From positions 1-29,077 of the forward strand of contig JAWQRN010000476.1 in the NCBI GenBank assembly GCA_033557685.1: a stretch of DNA of 29,077 bases, written 5' to 3'. Of the stretch, positions 1 through 10,767 are shown piece by piece (within the stretch, counting starts at the first letter, position 1; the number at the start of each line of letters is the position of its first letter). The notes under the pieces were generated by a model, which worked only from the letters and a program-made list of their open reading frames with translations, was not told the origin of the DNA and did no database searches. The stretch is from Sperchopsis tessellata (taxonomy: Eukaryota > Arthropoda > Insecta > Coleoptera > Hydrophilidae). Made by a program: the position numbers and the translations under genes.

Positions 1-55
1 ATACATATATATACATATATATATACATATATAAACATATATAAACAAATTTTGT
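1..55. repeat. AT-rich microsatellite
   Basis: The window opens in alternating TA/ATACAT units that drift into ATAAAC. This is simple-sequence DNA with no coding content. Confidence 0.9.
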
Positions 56-104
56 CCTTCATTCAATAACAAACTAAATGAACATGGGAAAAATATAAAT
101 ACAC

Positions 105-2390
105 ATCTGTTTAACTATAAAGTGAACGAGCTTGGGATACCAAGAAGCCGTTTATGCTATATGGTTCTATTTCGCAGAGTAAATTGAAAATATCCCGTTT
201 AAAACTACAAAAATGTATTTGTAAGTCTTCAATATATTGAGGTAAATGATTATAAAAGGTCATTGCTTTATAGGCGCAACCACTTTGAGTAGCATCCAAT
301 CTATGTAAAGGATACATATAGCTACTGTCACCCCTTCTGGTTCTATATCCATGATTAAACTCGTTGCAATCAAATAGATACTTGTTTCTTACTAGAATTA
401 CCAAGCACTCAAAAATGTATATCGCTGGTAATGTTAATATAGTGTTGCGTTTGTACATACCTCTACATGAATCCCTGTATCTTAAATTACACAATATTCG
501 TATAGCTTGTTTTTGTAAAGTAAAGACCTGAGATAAATATCATATCTAAGATGGGAATAGATATTTGAGTAGTATACTACTTTTAAATCATCAGCATTTA
601 CAACCCTTCGCAAGATTCTTAGGGCATAAATGTTACTGCCAATTTTTTAGACACCTTCCTCCACATAAACTCCAAGTAGGTTTATTATTCAATCACTCAC
701 CACACCACCGTCCATGGTGAAACGGGTAAACCTCTCATGATCCTGAAAGTTAAGATTATTGAACAAAATACATTTTGTCTTTTAAGAGTTCAAAATAAGC
801 CTGTTTTTATTAAACAAATCTTGGATTTAGAAGAACAACAGATTGGCTTATTTAATAGCTTGAGGATTATTCTTGCCTTGCAAAACAATGTTTATATCAA
901 CTACATAGTTAAAAAGTAAATTAGTAGAATTCAACATTAAACATGTATATCATTCATGAATATGACAAATAAAAGAGGGCCCAGAATACTACCTTGTGGA
1001 ACCTCATGTTTTATTTCTAGACTTCTGGACTCGTACAGTATGCCCTTTTCGCGGATGACTACTTTGTGCTTGCGATCTCTAAGGAAGGATGAAAACCAGT
1101 TAAGATGAGTACCTCTGACACCATAACTCTCCAGCTTCTCCAAAATAATACAGTGATTAATATTGTCGAAAGTATTTGACAAATCAACGAAAATACCAAG
1201 ACATACATTTTGTTGTTCAAATGATTTCATTACGTAATCTGTAAATTGAAAGATGGCAGTTTCAATACTCCTACCCCTATGCTGCCCATAACTGAAGATT
1301 CCGAATTTGCAAAAAAAAGTGCATCAGTCTCTTAGAAGCAGCAATTTCGAATATCCTCTTAAGCTAGGTAAAAGGTTGATAGGTATATAGTAACTGACCT
1401 CAAGGTTGTCACCCTTCTTAAAAATTGGTCTAACTGTATCAAACTTCAAGCGGTCAGGAAACAAATCTGAAGGATGAATTGATTAAAAAAGTAAGCGGTT
1501 TCACAATGAGCTGGATACAGTTCTTCAGAACGGCATTAGGAATTCCATCATAACCAAAACTTTTCTTTCCTTTTAAGCCATAGATTATATTGAAAACTAC
1601 GCTTTCATCAACCGGATACATAAAAAATGATTCGTTGAAACCTCACCAGAACTGGATGAGTTCGAGTTCAGGAGAAGGGCATCGGGAACGTTACAAAAAA
1701 TTGATTGAATTTATTGATCACATGTATAGGTTCGTCAGCATCGTCATGACGTAACTCATCATCCAGAACCGTAGATTTCCCTAAAAAGTATCGCACAATA
1801 TTCCAGACTTGCTTCGCTCTATTTGATGCATTGTTAATTTTATTTGAAAAGTAGTCCCGTTTCGCCAAATTAATGAGTTTTTTGTACTCATTTTTTTAAA
1901 ATTTTGAAATAAGCTAGTTGTTTCTCGTTTAGGTTTGATAGTGTTTTGTATAAAAATTCTTCCATATGAAAGTTATTTGAGTCATTTGACAACCATGTCG
2001 TTTGTTAGAACTTTGATTGACAAGCACAGGCTTCTGAGGAAAAGAAGTTTTGAAATAGTATAAAGAAATATTAAGGCAACAATTTAAATGTTGATCTAAA
2101 TCGGCAGCCGTATATGTGTCAGTTCATTCTTCATTTTTTAGGTTCTCGTTAAAACTATTAAAGTTCTACTGGGAGTAGCGTCTACTATGTAAATAAGTAG
2201 GTTTATTTTTGTTTTGGTCAAATGTAAATGTTAATATTTGTACTATGTGGTCTGAGACACTTGAAGGGACAACCTCAGCAGAGTACGCATGGTCTCTGTT
2301 AGTGGTGATATTGTCATTAGAAGAATTTGAGTGCTTGGTAGGTCTAGTAAAATCCTGAATTGTAAATTTTAAACTAAATTAGTTAATGAG
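105..2390 (-). pseudogene. Non-LTR retrotransposon (Jockey/CR1-like), decayed
   Basis: Read from high to low coordinates, the minus strand gives the parts of a LINE polyprotein in order. Around 2230-2360 is the end of an APE-type endonuclease with a SDHIVQI motif. At 1668-1868 is the linker between endonuclease and RT. Around 1375-1610 are RT finger motifs (KKSFGYDGIPNAVL, PIFKKGDNLE). At 937-1230 are FVDLSNTFDNINH and PQGSILGPLLF. The catalytic YADD is degraded to YVVD at 896-907. The C-terminal domain is at 111-494 (RYRDSCRGMYK, HGYRTRRGD, FYNHLP). Frames change repeatedly and stops are frequent, so it cannot encode active protein. The N-terminal endonuclease half is missing or unreadable, as in 5'-truncated copies. 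The clade is uncertain: Jockey and CR1 share these motifs. Family membership as a non-LTR RT is secure. Confidence 0.9.
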
Positions 2391-2429
2391 GTTAACAAAG
2401 TGATGCTTAATGATAAAAATATATTTATT

Positions 2430-4320
2430 CTCACTAATCACAATGTCTAAGATAGTATTAAGCCTTTCAAAAAAAGGAGAAAAGATTATTAAACTGCAAA
2501 GTGGGCATAAGTTTTATTATCGTGGCACAATCAATGGAAGATATAGTGGGATTTGTTTCATGGTTCACAAAAGACTCAATAACGGAATAATCAAATTTGA
2601 GAGCACATCTGACAATTACACAAAATTAGAACAAAAGATCCCTAGGCGGTATAAACTCCAGATTCTGTAAATATTTATCCCAATAAGCAGCCATTCAGAT
2701 GGGGCCGTCGAAACATTAAGAAGTATCAGATTTTCATGAGAGATCAAATATACATTGTAAGATCATCTTAGGAGATTTTAATGCAAAAGTAGGAAGAAAC
2801 AATCAGGAGATCAGGTTTTAAGTGCATTCAGGGTTTAGAAGTAGAAATTAACGAGACAACAAAATTTGTAGAATGAAAGAGTCTGTATATAGCAAGTTGC
2901 TAAGAAAATATCACGTAAATGTACAACACTAGGAACGAGATTGACTACATACTAACTAATAGACCATTATATGAGAGTGCACAGTACTGAATCGTTTTGA
3001 TATGACCACTGCGATGTTAGATGTAGAATATCTTTAAATGTAAAACTATAAATATTTAATTTAACCAACTGCTGTGACAGAAAAACAAATTTGCTGCTCT
3101 GGAAGAACATGATGATGTCGACAGTGTGTTTCATATAATAGCAGATACGGCTATAGTCATAGGTAGAACTATAAATGGTCAAAACAAGGCTATAATATTT
3201 AAAACATAGCCAACAAAGGAACATAGAGAAATAAAACGTAAAGTTAAGACAAGAAGGCAGATTATAGAGTATGTTGAACTTTTAAAAACCATTAAAAAGC
3301 GAATAGAGGAAGATATTAGAATATACAACTATGAAACCATCGTCCAGATGATAAAGTTGCATAGGAGCTAAAAACAGGTGAAATAGAATCTTATAATTGG
3401 AAACTGCAAATAATAGCCCTCATATCCGAAAACAGTTAGAAGCCTGATGATAGAAGGAAATCCTTGAAGTGGTTAGAAAGTTAAATAAACATATCTTCCG
3501 AGGAAGTTGCACATGCTTTAAAATCAATGAAGTGTTGGCAGTCGGGATCACGGTTGACGTTCTAAAAATTGCCGGAGATAAGATATCAACAGTACTGGCG
3601 AAACTGTATACGTCATGCGTAGAAACAAAACAGATACCTGCCACTATTTTGTACTCTCGTAGATAGCAGTTGAATAAATCAAGACATCTGCAGTTATTAA
3701 AGCTTTGGTCCAAAATGGCATTATATCTGCCTGCATACAACTAATGCCAACCATCAATGAAGAAGCCACATTAAATGTTAAATTATATCAAGAAACGGAA
3801 CATTTTTGTATTCAAAAAGGTGTTAGACAAGGAGACACCATATCGCTGAAGTTGTACACTGCAGATTTAGAGTGAATGTTCTTGGAACTCAAGTTGGAAC
3901 AGAAGGGCATTAAAATGAATGGAGAATATCTGAGATTTGCAGACGATATCGTGTTATTTGCACAAACTATCGAGGAGCTCAAAAAATTATTAATCTGGAT
4001 CCTGAAAGTAAAGTTGGATCAACCTCAGTAAAATTAAAGTTATGCTCAATGAGCTAGCTAATCCAGCCAACGTGTACATCAAAGGTACACTATTCGAAAC
4101 CGTAACATCATACATATATTTGGGCCAGCCCAGAATGATTTCTTTAGATATATCGCGAAGAGCAAAGCTTACATGGAGTATAACACTGGATGTGTAAGCA
4201 ACATATTTAAATTGCAGATGTCTTTGTGTATGACTCCTAAGAGCCGAGAGATAACATAGAACCAAGCGAAGACCCAATGTTATGTAAATTGTATATGTTA
4301 CGTTATATACAGTTTTATTA
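2430..4320 (+). pseudogene. RTE-type non-LTR retrotransposon, copy 1, decayed
   Basis: The plus strand carries an RTE-type endonuclease and RT. The open stretch ending at 2670 reads GHKFYYRGTINGRYSGICF, then KFES and RRYKLQIL, typical of the RTE endonuclease. It is followed by the GDFNAKVG motif near 2771-2795 and NEIDYIL near 2935. RT finger sequence (GITVDVLKIAGDK, LAKLYTSC) lies at 3540-3640. The palm follows: GVRQGDTISLKLYTADLE at about 3820-3872, then LRFADDIVLFAQ, with the intact FADD at 3936-3947. A thumb remnant (ISRRAKLTWSI, NIFKLQMSLCM) lies at 4145-4230. The NYRPISLL block expected after 3660 is absent, so an internal deletion is likely. Many stops and frameshifts make it inactive. 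It is in the same family and orientation as the copy at 7560-9115. Confidence 0.92.
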
Positions 4321-5290
4321 TTTATATATGTCATAATATCAACAATATATCGAATTAATTTATTTATTTAAATTTCATTATTAAAAAAAATGTAATATTT
4401 TTAGTAAAACCTAATTTCTGTAAAAATTCTAAAATGAGCAGATATAAGTTTCCTTTTGATAAATTTATTAAACTTTTATGAGTAACCTTATATAAAACGT
4501 ATAAAGGAAATAATTGCTTAAGTCCTATACTGCAATTTCACCATAACACGAAGACCAGCTGCGTCTCATTCTGTTCTTAAATAAACAACTTCCAATGACG
4601 CGCTTCAACTGGAAGCGACTGTAATGCTGACGGTTAGGCCTGTACTTTGTCAAATCGAAACCTAAAATAACATCCACGTACTTAACCTGTTGGGGTAAAC
4701 TGTTTCTAAAAGCTAAAGGTGTTATCTGTTTGCATTTCTTAAGTGCTCACCGTATTGATTTCATTGTCGGGGATGTCTAGAGAATCCCATAAGTGTTTTG
4801 AGACCAATTGTTAAAGAATTCGATGCCGCTTCTGAAAAGGATATGTTGAGAATGTGATCAGAATAAATATTTTGAATTGGGATTTGTGGACATTGATCCC
4901 TTAATCTTCAGTGAGGAATTTAGATATGTCATTCAAATTTAGCATTTAATTTATTACTCAGCATTTCGAATTCTTGAGAAACTTATTTATTACGGCCCCA
5001 AAATACCCTTCCTTTTAATGGTTTCAATTCATAATAAACGTTAATATTATCAAATAGAAAACATAAAAATGTTAATGAAATTAATAAAGAATGTCATTTT
5101 TTGAACTTTTCAACGAGAAGTGTGTTTAAATGTGACTTGAAATAATGTAATCCATATTACAAAGTACAATTATTTTGTACATCGCTTAAATATAATCGTA
5201 TTGCAAAGGTTTACTTTTTGATGTATATAAGTGATGATATTCTACATTTATTAATGCATGAATACAGAATGAAGCTTGGTAGAAATGGTT
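4321..5290. other. AT-rich stretch, no recognised gene
   Basis: Nothing recognisable was found on either strand. Stops are dense in all frames. A small hairpin (CGCTTC/GGAAGCG, loop AACT) lies near 4602-4618. The stretch may hold old transposon DNA beyond recognition. Confidence 0.6.
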
Positions 5291-5632
5291 CTTTGTTTTG
5301 TTTATTTCACATCGAACTTTTTCCGCTACTAAGACCAATAACTGACATCTGGATTAGGCTATCACACTGGAACGTTTTGCCGCATCTAGCGTTCCAACTG
5401 TAACTGGGACCCACATTTTCACGTCCCTCCCGGAAGACGAGCCCCAGAAAGACGTTTCTCTAATCATAAAAATCCAGGTAAAATGAAGACCACGTGCAGG
5501 TAAAACAACCCAATTCCAGTTGGAACACTGGATGCAGAAAAATTCCCAGGTGAGGGAGCTTAATCCCAGGCGTCGGTGATTAACTATCGCAGTAGAAATA
5601 GGCCGACGTTAAATAAACAAACAAACATAAAG
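5291..5632. repeat. Imperfect palindrome, MITE-like foldback element (342 bp)
   Basis: The stretch folds back on itself. The left arm, 5291-5400, matches the reverse complement of the right arm, 5517-5632, over about 110 bp with scattered mismatches and small gaps. An exact 10-bp pair, GTTCCAACTG at 5391-5400 and CAGTTGGAAC at 5517-5526, marks the inner part, and CTTTG..TTTGTTTATTT pairs with AAATAAACAAAC..CAAAG at the outer ends. Pairing may continue weakly to about 5427/5490, around a GC-richer centre. No coding sequence is seen. A nonautonomous foldback or MITE-type DNA element is the simplest reading. No target-site duplication could be made out, so the ends are approximate. Confidence 0.75.
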
Positions 5633-5695
5633 ACAGCTAACTTTTTAAACTAAATTGTATTATTTTCTCACAAAACAATTATCATCGCAAACTAA

Positions 5696-5947
5696 GTTGG
5701 AAATCCAGAATTGCGTCAAAATAGACCCCGAGAACCCTTCTTTAAACGATCGCTGCGTATCCCACATCCGGACGAGGTGTGCCCCACTGACACATCAAGG
5801 CCTAAGACTTTATATAAGGAATTAGTTATTTGTTTTAGTATAGACCGGCACAAAGCCATATCAATATTTCCATTAAATTCTGAAGCTACATCCGCCTTTC
5901 GACAGGTAAGCATATCGCTTAGGCCTATTTTTTTGTGTACAGTTTAG
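5696..5947 (+). other. Unrecognised open frame ending at a good splice donor
   Basis: A plus-strand frame is open from 5696 to the stop at 5945. It has no ATG near its start and is richer in G+C than its surroundings. Its peptide includes KRSLRIPHPDEV and TLYKELVICFSIDRHKA; I do not recognise it. At 5903-5911 lies CAG|GTAAGC, a near-ideal 5' splice site, falling exactly on a codon boundary of this frame (after ..FRQ). This could be a host exon or a gene-derived fragment. Against that, the possible acceptors at 5690-5707 have poor pyrimidine tracts, and the opposite strand is also open over 5716-5913. Treat as a candidate only. Confidence 0.25.
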
Positions 5948-6161
5948 TTACGGAATAAATAGTACAAAACGGCGGTTTGTATACAATGGTATTTGTATGG
6001 CTTTTCTAAAAAAAAAAAAAACATTGGTATTTGATTTCTTATCGTCATATAACTAGTTCTATTTAAAATAAATATAAGGAAATTTTTCACAATGCATCGA
6101 AGTTGTGTAACAAAATGCTAGCCATTATAAGAAATATGTATGATAGTACTTATATTGGGTT

Positions 6162-7279
6162 GCCCAATTGAATGCCGGATTTAAATTTCGCGCCATTTTT
6201 TTGTTTTGTTTTGCGGTTGGTGACTCTGATGACAGTTATAATCTATGATTCTTTCGACTAGAAAATATGGAATGCTATATGAAATAACAGCGTGTTGTTA
6301 GTATTAAATCCCATTAAAAATTCGGTGAAAATTTTGCGGAGATAATACGAAAACTTTGATTTTTGGTCGAGAAAGTGCACCAAATGAGTCAGCTGTCCGA
6401 AGATTGATTAAATAATTTGATGAAACTAGATTGGTAATGAATACAAGACCTTGTGAGTTTAATCGTGGGGCATGATCCTGTGAGAATACATAATATAGTT
6501 AGTGAAAGTGTTGTTGCAATTCCGAGAACATCGATTCGGCCTCGTGCAACAATTGAACATTTCGAGAAGCTCCCTTCAACGAATAGTCACTAAAGACCTC
6601 CACCTTCATTCGTACAAACTTCAACTGACGCAATAACTAGAGCTTCCTGACAATTTCCACCGCCGACAGTTCGCCATCTTGAAGTGGACTTTCATTTGGA
6701 TCCAAAAATCATCTTCTGCGATGAGGCACATATTCAACTCGACGGTTTCGCAAACAAACAAAATTGTCACATTTTGAGGCTCGAAAATTTTATGCGTGAT
6801 TTACGAGAAGCAAATGCACCCCGACGAGTTAATTTATGGTGTAGATTTTGGTCAGGCGACGTAATATGCCCGTACTTAAAAATAAGGCTGGAAATGCGGT
6901 AACTGTGAATGGTGATCGATACCGTTACAACACAAGCAACAGTTTATTTACTGCACCAACAATTTCCTTTTCGCGTAATTTCAAGGAATACCGACAGCAA
7001 TTAACAGCAAGATCTTGTGATTTAACACCGTGCGACTTCTTTTTGTAGGGTTATCTGAGATCCAAGGTCTATGACAGCTATCCCCAAACATTTGGCGATC
7101 TCAAAAACAAAATCCGATATGTTGTGGATGTGAAAAGAACCAAGATTTGTAGCCAAAGCCGAGGTGACTATTTGTCCGACATAAATTTTTATATTTAATC
7201 GGAGAGTGTGCACTTTAATACTCGATAAAAATCAATAAAAAGTCGTTTTATTTCAAATTTAAATCCGCTCAATTTGGGC
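6162..7279 (+). mobile_element. Mariner-type DNA transposon with terminal inverted repeats
   Basis: The stretch is bounded by similar inverted repeats. At 6162-6187 GCCCAATTGAATGCCGG is followed by ATTTAAATTT; the reverse complement of 7255-7279 gives GCCCAAATTGAGCGG followed by the same ATTTAAATTT. Just outside the left repeat, TATTGGGTT suggests the true end is slightly further out, at a TA. The right outer end has diverged, so the TA target duplication cannot be confirmed. The length, 1.1-1.2 kb, and the single transposase remnant inside fit the Tc1/mariner superfamily. Confidence 0.8.
6267..7198 (+). pseudogene. Mariner-like transposase, second catalytic Asp deleted
   Basis: This is the remnant of a cut-and-paste DDE/D transposase. 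The likely start is the ATG at 6267 (MECYMK..). The helix-turn-helix half is frame-broken, but VSESVVAIPRTSI and DLHLHSYKLQLTQ can be read. The core begins FHLDPKIIFCDEAH, with the first catalytic Asp at 6720-6722, then GFANKQNC, NLWCRFWSG and NKAGNAVTVNGDRYR. After NGDRYR the text jumps to TTQATVYLLHQQFPFRVISR, so roughly 25-35 codons are missing. The lost part holds the QQDGA block with the second Asp. The third Asp survives in RSCDLTPCDFFL (7034-7036), followed by a TAG where Trp is expected, then GYLRSKVYD. It is dead and shorter than the usual 340-360 residues. Confidence 0.88.
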
Positions 7280-7559
7280 CATCTCCGATTGACAAATAAG
7301 ATAATGCCCCTCAGATAGGTTGATAGTAGCTCAGCTAACAGGACTAACATGATGGTAAAGTGTAACAGCATGAGATGGCGGATGGCCGTGCACAAGTGTC
7401 TATTCTCCAATATGAGAGACATCGTCTGCGCTCCATATTGAAGAGGTCGATATTAAACTTGCCAACCTTCAGTAAAGTATCGTGTCGACTTAATGCCTAA
7501 TTCCCCTAAAATGCCAGACACTGTAGAAAAACATGGCCCTCATTATCCGTAGGCCAAAA

Positions 7560-9115
7560 TAACTCCCAGTAAAAGCATCTATTGGGACTAGAATAATAAG
7601 GCAGAGAGTGCTAAGAGTCCGTGGAGTATAAACAGTTGCCAAATAAGTGAAACTAATAGTGCAACGGTATGTTACAGGTCTGAATGAAGTCAGAAGAAAA
7701 AAAGATGTTTTTATCCTAACTACAAAGTGGACATATGTTATACTATCGTGGTATCAACAATGAAAAAGATAGTGAAGTTGGTTTCATGGATGAAAAAATA
7801 CTCAAAAATATAATAATCAAGTTTGAGAGCACCTGACAGTCACAAAATTAGAACTAAAGATCTTTAGATGCAATAAACTCCAAATTCTGCAAATATATGC
7901 ACAGTTTATGATCATCTTAGAAGATTTTAATGAAAAACAAATCAGGAGATCAAGTTTAAAAGGATACTGATTTGGAAGATGAAATTAATGAGGTAATAGA
8001 CTCAAATTTTAAGAATCAAGTTAGTATATAGCAAATATCCCATTTTCTAGAAAATATCATGTAAATAGACCTTGCAAGTTCCTAACAAAAGAAGCAACGA
8101 GATTGACTACATTCCCACTAATAGAAGTGTGCAATAATACAAGACTGCACAGTTCTGTACCGTCTTGACATTAGAACCGATGACCTTTTGGTCAGATGTA
8201 GAATATTTTTAAATGTTAAATTATAAAGATAGCTGTTAACTAACAGCTGTGGTAGAATAATTAAATTGGACCATTCTCATTTTCTGAACTGGAAGAATCC
8301 ATGGATTCCATAAAGGTATTTATACAGTACAATAACAATCAGGGTCATTGGTGGAACTGCCAGTAGTAAAAAGGAGTCTAAAATATCCAAACAGACTGAG
8401 ACCCTATAAAGGCAGTTTATAGAACTAAAATGTTAAGTTAAGACAATAAGCCAGAATATAAAGTGTGTCGAACTTTCATAGACCATTATGAAATTAAAGA
8501 AGGAAGATTTTAGATTATGCAACTATGAAGCCACACTCTTGACGATAGACTTACATAGGAGCTATAAACAGGTGAAACAGAGAGTTACGATTCAAAGAAG
8601 AAATGATAGCCTTCAGATTTGAAAACGGTGAGTGAGTTGATGATAGAGAGGAAATCTTCAAAGGGGTCAGAAAATTTTACCAATAACTATATCGAGATGA
8701 ATGTGATCATATGAACTTCTCATCCCAGGAAGAAGTTGCCACCAATATTACACTCAGAAGTTGTGTATGTTTTGAAACCAATGATATATTTAGTCATTAG
8801 TGAAAGACGGGATCATGGTTGACGTATTCAATATTGCTGGAGATGAAACATATATAGTTTTGGTAGAAATATATAAGTCATGCATAGAAACAAAAGAGAT
8901 ACCAGCATCTTGAATCAATGTTACAAATATTATAATTCACAAAATATGGAAGTAAAGGAAACCTGAAAAATTACCATCCTATCAACTCACTTCTGTGGCT
9001 TATAAGATCCTTACCAAAATAATTCCGAATTGCCTTACTACCTAATTCAATTCTTATCAAACTGAAGAACAGGCAGACTTTCGCACGGTTGCTAAATCAT
9101 ATCCAGATGTAACGA
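7560..9115 (+). pseudogene. RTE-type non-LTR retrotransposon, copy 2, decayed
   Basis: This copy aligns by eye with copy 1. The nucleotides from about 7715 (AACTACAAAGTGG.CATA, CTATCGTGG, CAAGTTTGAGAGCACC) repeat 2490-2640 with many substitutions. GLNEVR near 7677 is the endonuclease motif usually read as GLSEVRW. Later blocks include GATTTTAATG (the GDFN site with a deletion), ACGAGATTGACTACAT (EIDYI), and the RT start NIAGDE. KGNLKNYHPI and YKILTKII then EEQADFRT run to about 9100; copy 1 lacks this part. The palm with FADD is missing here. The element ends where a Penelope-like fragment begins. Almost no frame is open for more than a few dozen codons, so it looks older or more damaged than copy 1. 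Confidence 0.85.
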
Positions 9116-9139
9116 ATATGACCCCAACAGCCCGAAGAG

Positions 9140-9610
9140 AAGTCAATGAGATGCAACCTCAGTCCTTTACTTCCTGAAATCTTCATGTATTATTTAGATG
9201 AATGTCTCTTCAATATGAGTATTATCCACGTTAAGACTAGTACGTTGGAGGGTATACTATCTGTCATGAATTCCTTTCATTCACATTTGACCTCCGTTTC
9301 TGAGTTGGAGGTGGATAGACGCCTGAATTTTCTCGATTAAACTAAAATTAAAAATTACGATTACAGTTTTCAGTTTGCAATTATCATAAAAAAACCGCAC
9401 ATAAACCATTGGATACATTTTCATTCTAATCGCTCTAGGAACTATAGGTTCCTTTCTTTAATTCTCTTTTTCACTGCTTGTTATCTATATCTTATCACTC
9501 GGTTTTTCCATCTACAGCTTAGTACTATTTTGCAAATTGATCGTGTGCATTATTTCCCTTCCCTATTGTTCGCGGAACCTTTGAGAGGAAATTGAAAACA
9601 TTAGTCAATC
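9140..9610 (+). pseudogene. Penelope-like element RT fragment (palm, C-terminal part)
   Basis: The open stretch to 9340 reads NLSPLLPEIFMYYLDECLF, then MNSFHSHLTS and RRLNFLDLTK. This fits the conserved Penelope-type RT blocks SPL.P.LA.IFM.. .E and the later NFLDL. The frame continues as FQFAIIIKKPHINHWIHFHSNRSRNYRF, matching the RKPT.TD...SNHP block, and traces near 9560-9600 (FERKLKTLVNHI) fit the thumb. The YVDD region between the two blocks is missing, so the catalytic centre is gone. Penelope-like elements combine this RT with a GIY-YIG endonuclease; none follows here. An RTE fragment abuts on the left. Confidence 0.7.
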
Positions 9611-9859
9611 ATATTGTAATCCAGTTCCCGTGCCGTTGGGTAGTTACGTTATGCTATTTATTATTCTTTGTTTACGAATATTTTTCATAAAATATTTCTT
9701 AATTTTCCCTACATAATTTACCTACTACTTTTTATTTTTATTATTGCGTTATTGTATATTTGCTATATTTAAAATGTACAGGATTTGTATCTTTCATTTT
9801 ATCTTTACATATATGTTATTCTTTTGAATGCAAAACCACTAGCTACAGATAACTTTAGG

Positions 9860-10560
9860 CAGTGTTTGGTTTAGTCGATAAATGGGATTATAAATGGCTT
9901 TGGTTAATACCTTCCGATGATACTTATCGAATTGCTTTAGTCCGTTCCATATCAGAATACTGTTCGATTTTTGGTATCCTTCTACGCAGAGATATATTGA
10001 TCTGCACGAGTCTATTCACAGAAAATTTTTAAAATTTCTCCATTATAAGCGTTTTGAGGTATATACCCTCCATGGCATTCCATTGAACCATCTTTTGGTG
10101 CCTTTCTCTATGTTGTCACTTTCTGCTCGTCGAAATATCGCAGAAATAGTGTTTATTTTCAAGATTGCTAACTACCACTTTGACGACCCTACCTTCCTGT
10201 CTATGATCTGTTTTCAGGTACCTTACTTGGCAACAAGAGGATACTGAACCTTCTTCCTTAGCCACGTAAGATCTAATTTCTTAATGGGATCCCCTTTGCA
10301 TCTTATGTGTAACACGTTCCACATAATGCAGGATTGTGTTGATTTTTTTTCAGCCAGCGCCGCTCAATTCTGTCACGGCTCTTTACATGATTTTATATTG
10401 TTTCCATACATGTGGATTCTAGTATATGTTTACATTAGAACTGTATTCTTCGTACATTATGTTTCCTTTTTTTCTGTATGAGCTGTTGTTTTAGCTATAA
10501 TGTTGCTATTGTATCTACTCTGTCATTGTCTAATGTGGGGTAGTGTAATTAAATAAATGA
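9860..10560 (+). pseudogene. 3' end of a non-LTR retrotransposon (CR1/Jockey-like)
   Basis: The plus strand reads RIALVRSISEYCSIFG, then QRYIDLHESIHRKFLKFLHYKRFEVYTLHGIP, SMLSLSARRNIAE, IFKIANYHFDD, ICFQVPYLATRGY and MGSPLHLMCN, ending with CVDFFSAS. This is the domain that follows RT in CR1/Jockey-type LINEs (VRS.LEYCS, ..FLRFL..K). Frames shift several times. About 60 nt after the last recognisable block the sequence passes into ATTAAATAAATGAATG and a tetranucleotide tail, the normal 3' end of such elements. The copy is strongly 5'-truncated. It is distinct from the minus-strand LINE at 105-2390, though both may belong to related clades. Confidence 0.82.
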
Positions 10561-10620
10561 ATGAAAGAATGAATGAATGAATGATTGAATGAATGAATGA
10601 ATGAATGAAAGAATAAATAT
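10552..10620 (+). repeat. (TGAA)n tail of the preceding retroelement
   Basis: AAATAAATGAATGAAAGAATG is followed by repeated GAATGAAT units with few interruptions. Tetranucleotide tails of this kind form the 3' end of several CR1/Jockey-type non-LTR elements. The position directly after a LINE C-terminus supports that reading. Confidence 0.85.
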
Positions 10621-10767
10621 ATCTGGGGTGTTGAGAGTTGTGGCTTTCGCTTTAAAATTAGGTTGAAAGTAGGCACAAGTACACCCCATGTTCACTACTA
10701 GATAGACTAGACATTTTAATCTAATGAATAATAAAGAATTATTGAAATGAAAATTTCCTATCTTGTG

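Noticed and set aside
3420..3740. 106-codon minus-strand frame
   Set aside because: Antisense of the RTE copy 1 RT finger region.
3990..4334. 114-codon minus-strand frame
   Set aside because: It lies opposite the plus-strand RTE copy 1 thumb region and shows no motif of its own.
7022..7422. Two minus-strand frames of 63 and 75 codons
   Set aside because: They are the reverse of the mariner C-terminus and its right terminal repeat; no motif.
8230..8250. AGCTGTTA/TAACAGCT small palindrome
   Set aside because: It lies inside RTE copy 2, and copy 1 lacks it, so it is a private mutation without likely role.
9388..9408. AAAACCGCACATAAA shared with the right end of the Tigger element
   Set aside because: Here it encodes part of the Penelope-like RT block; no other Tigger sequence is nearby, so the match is taken as chance.
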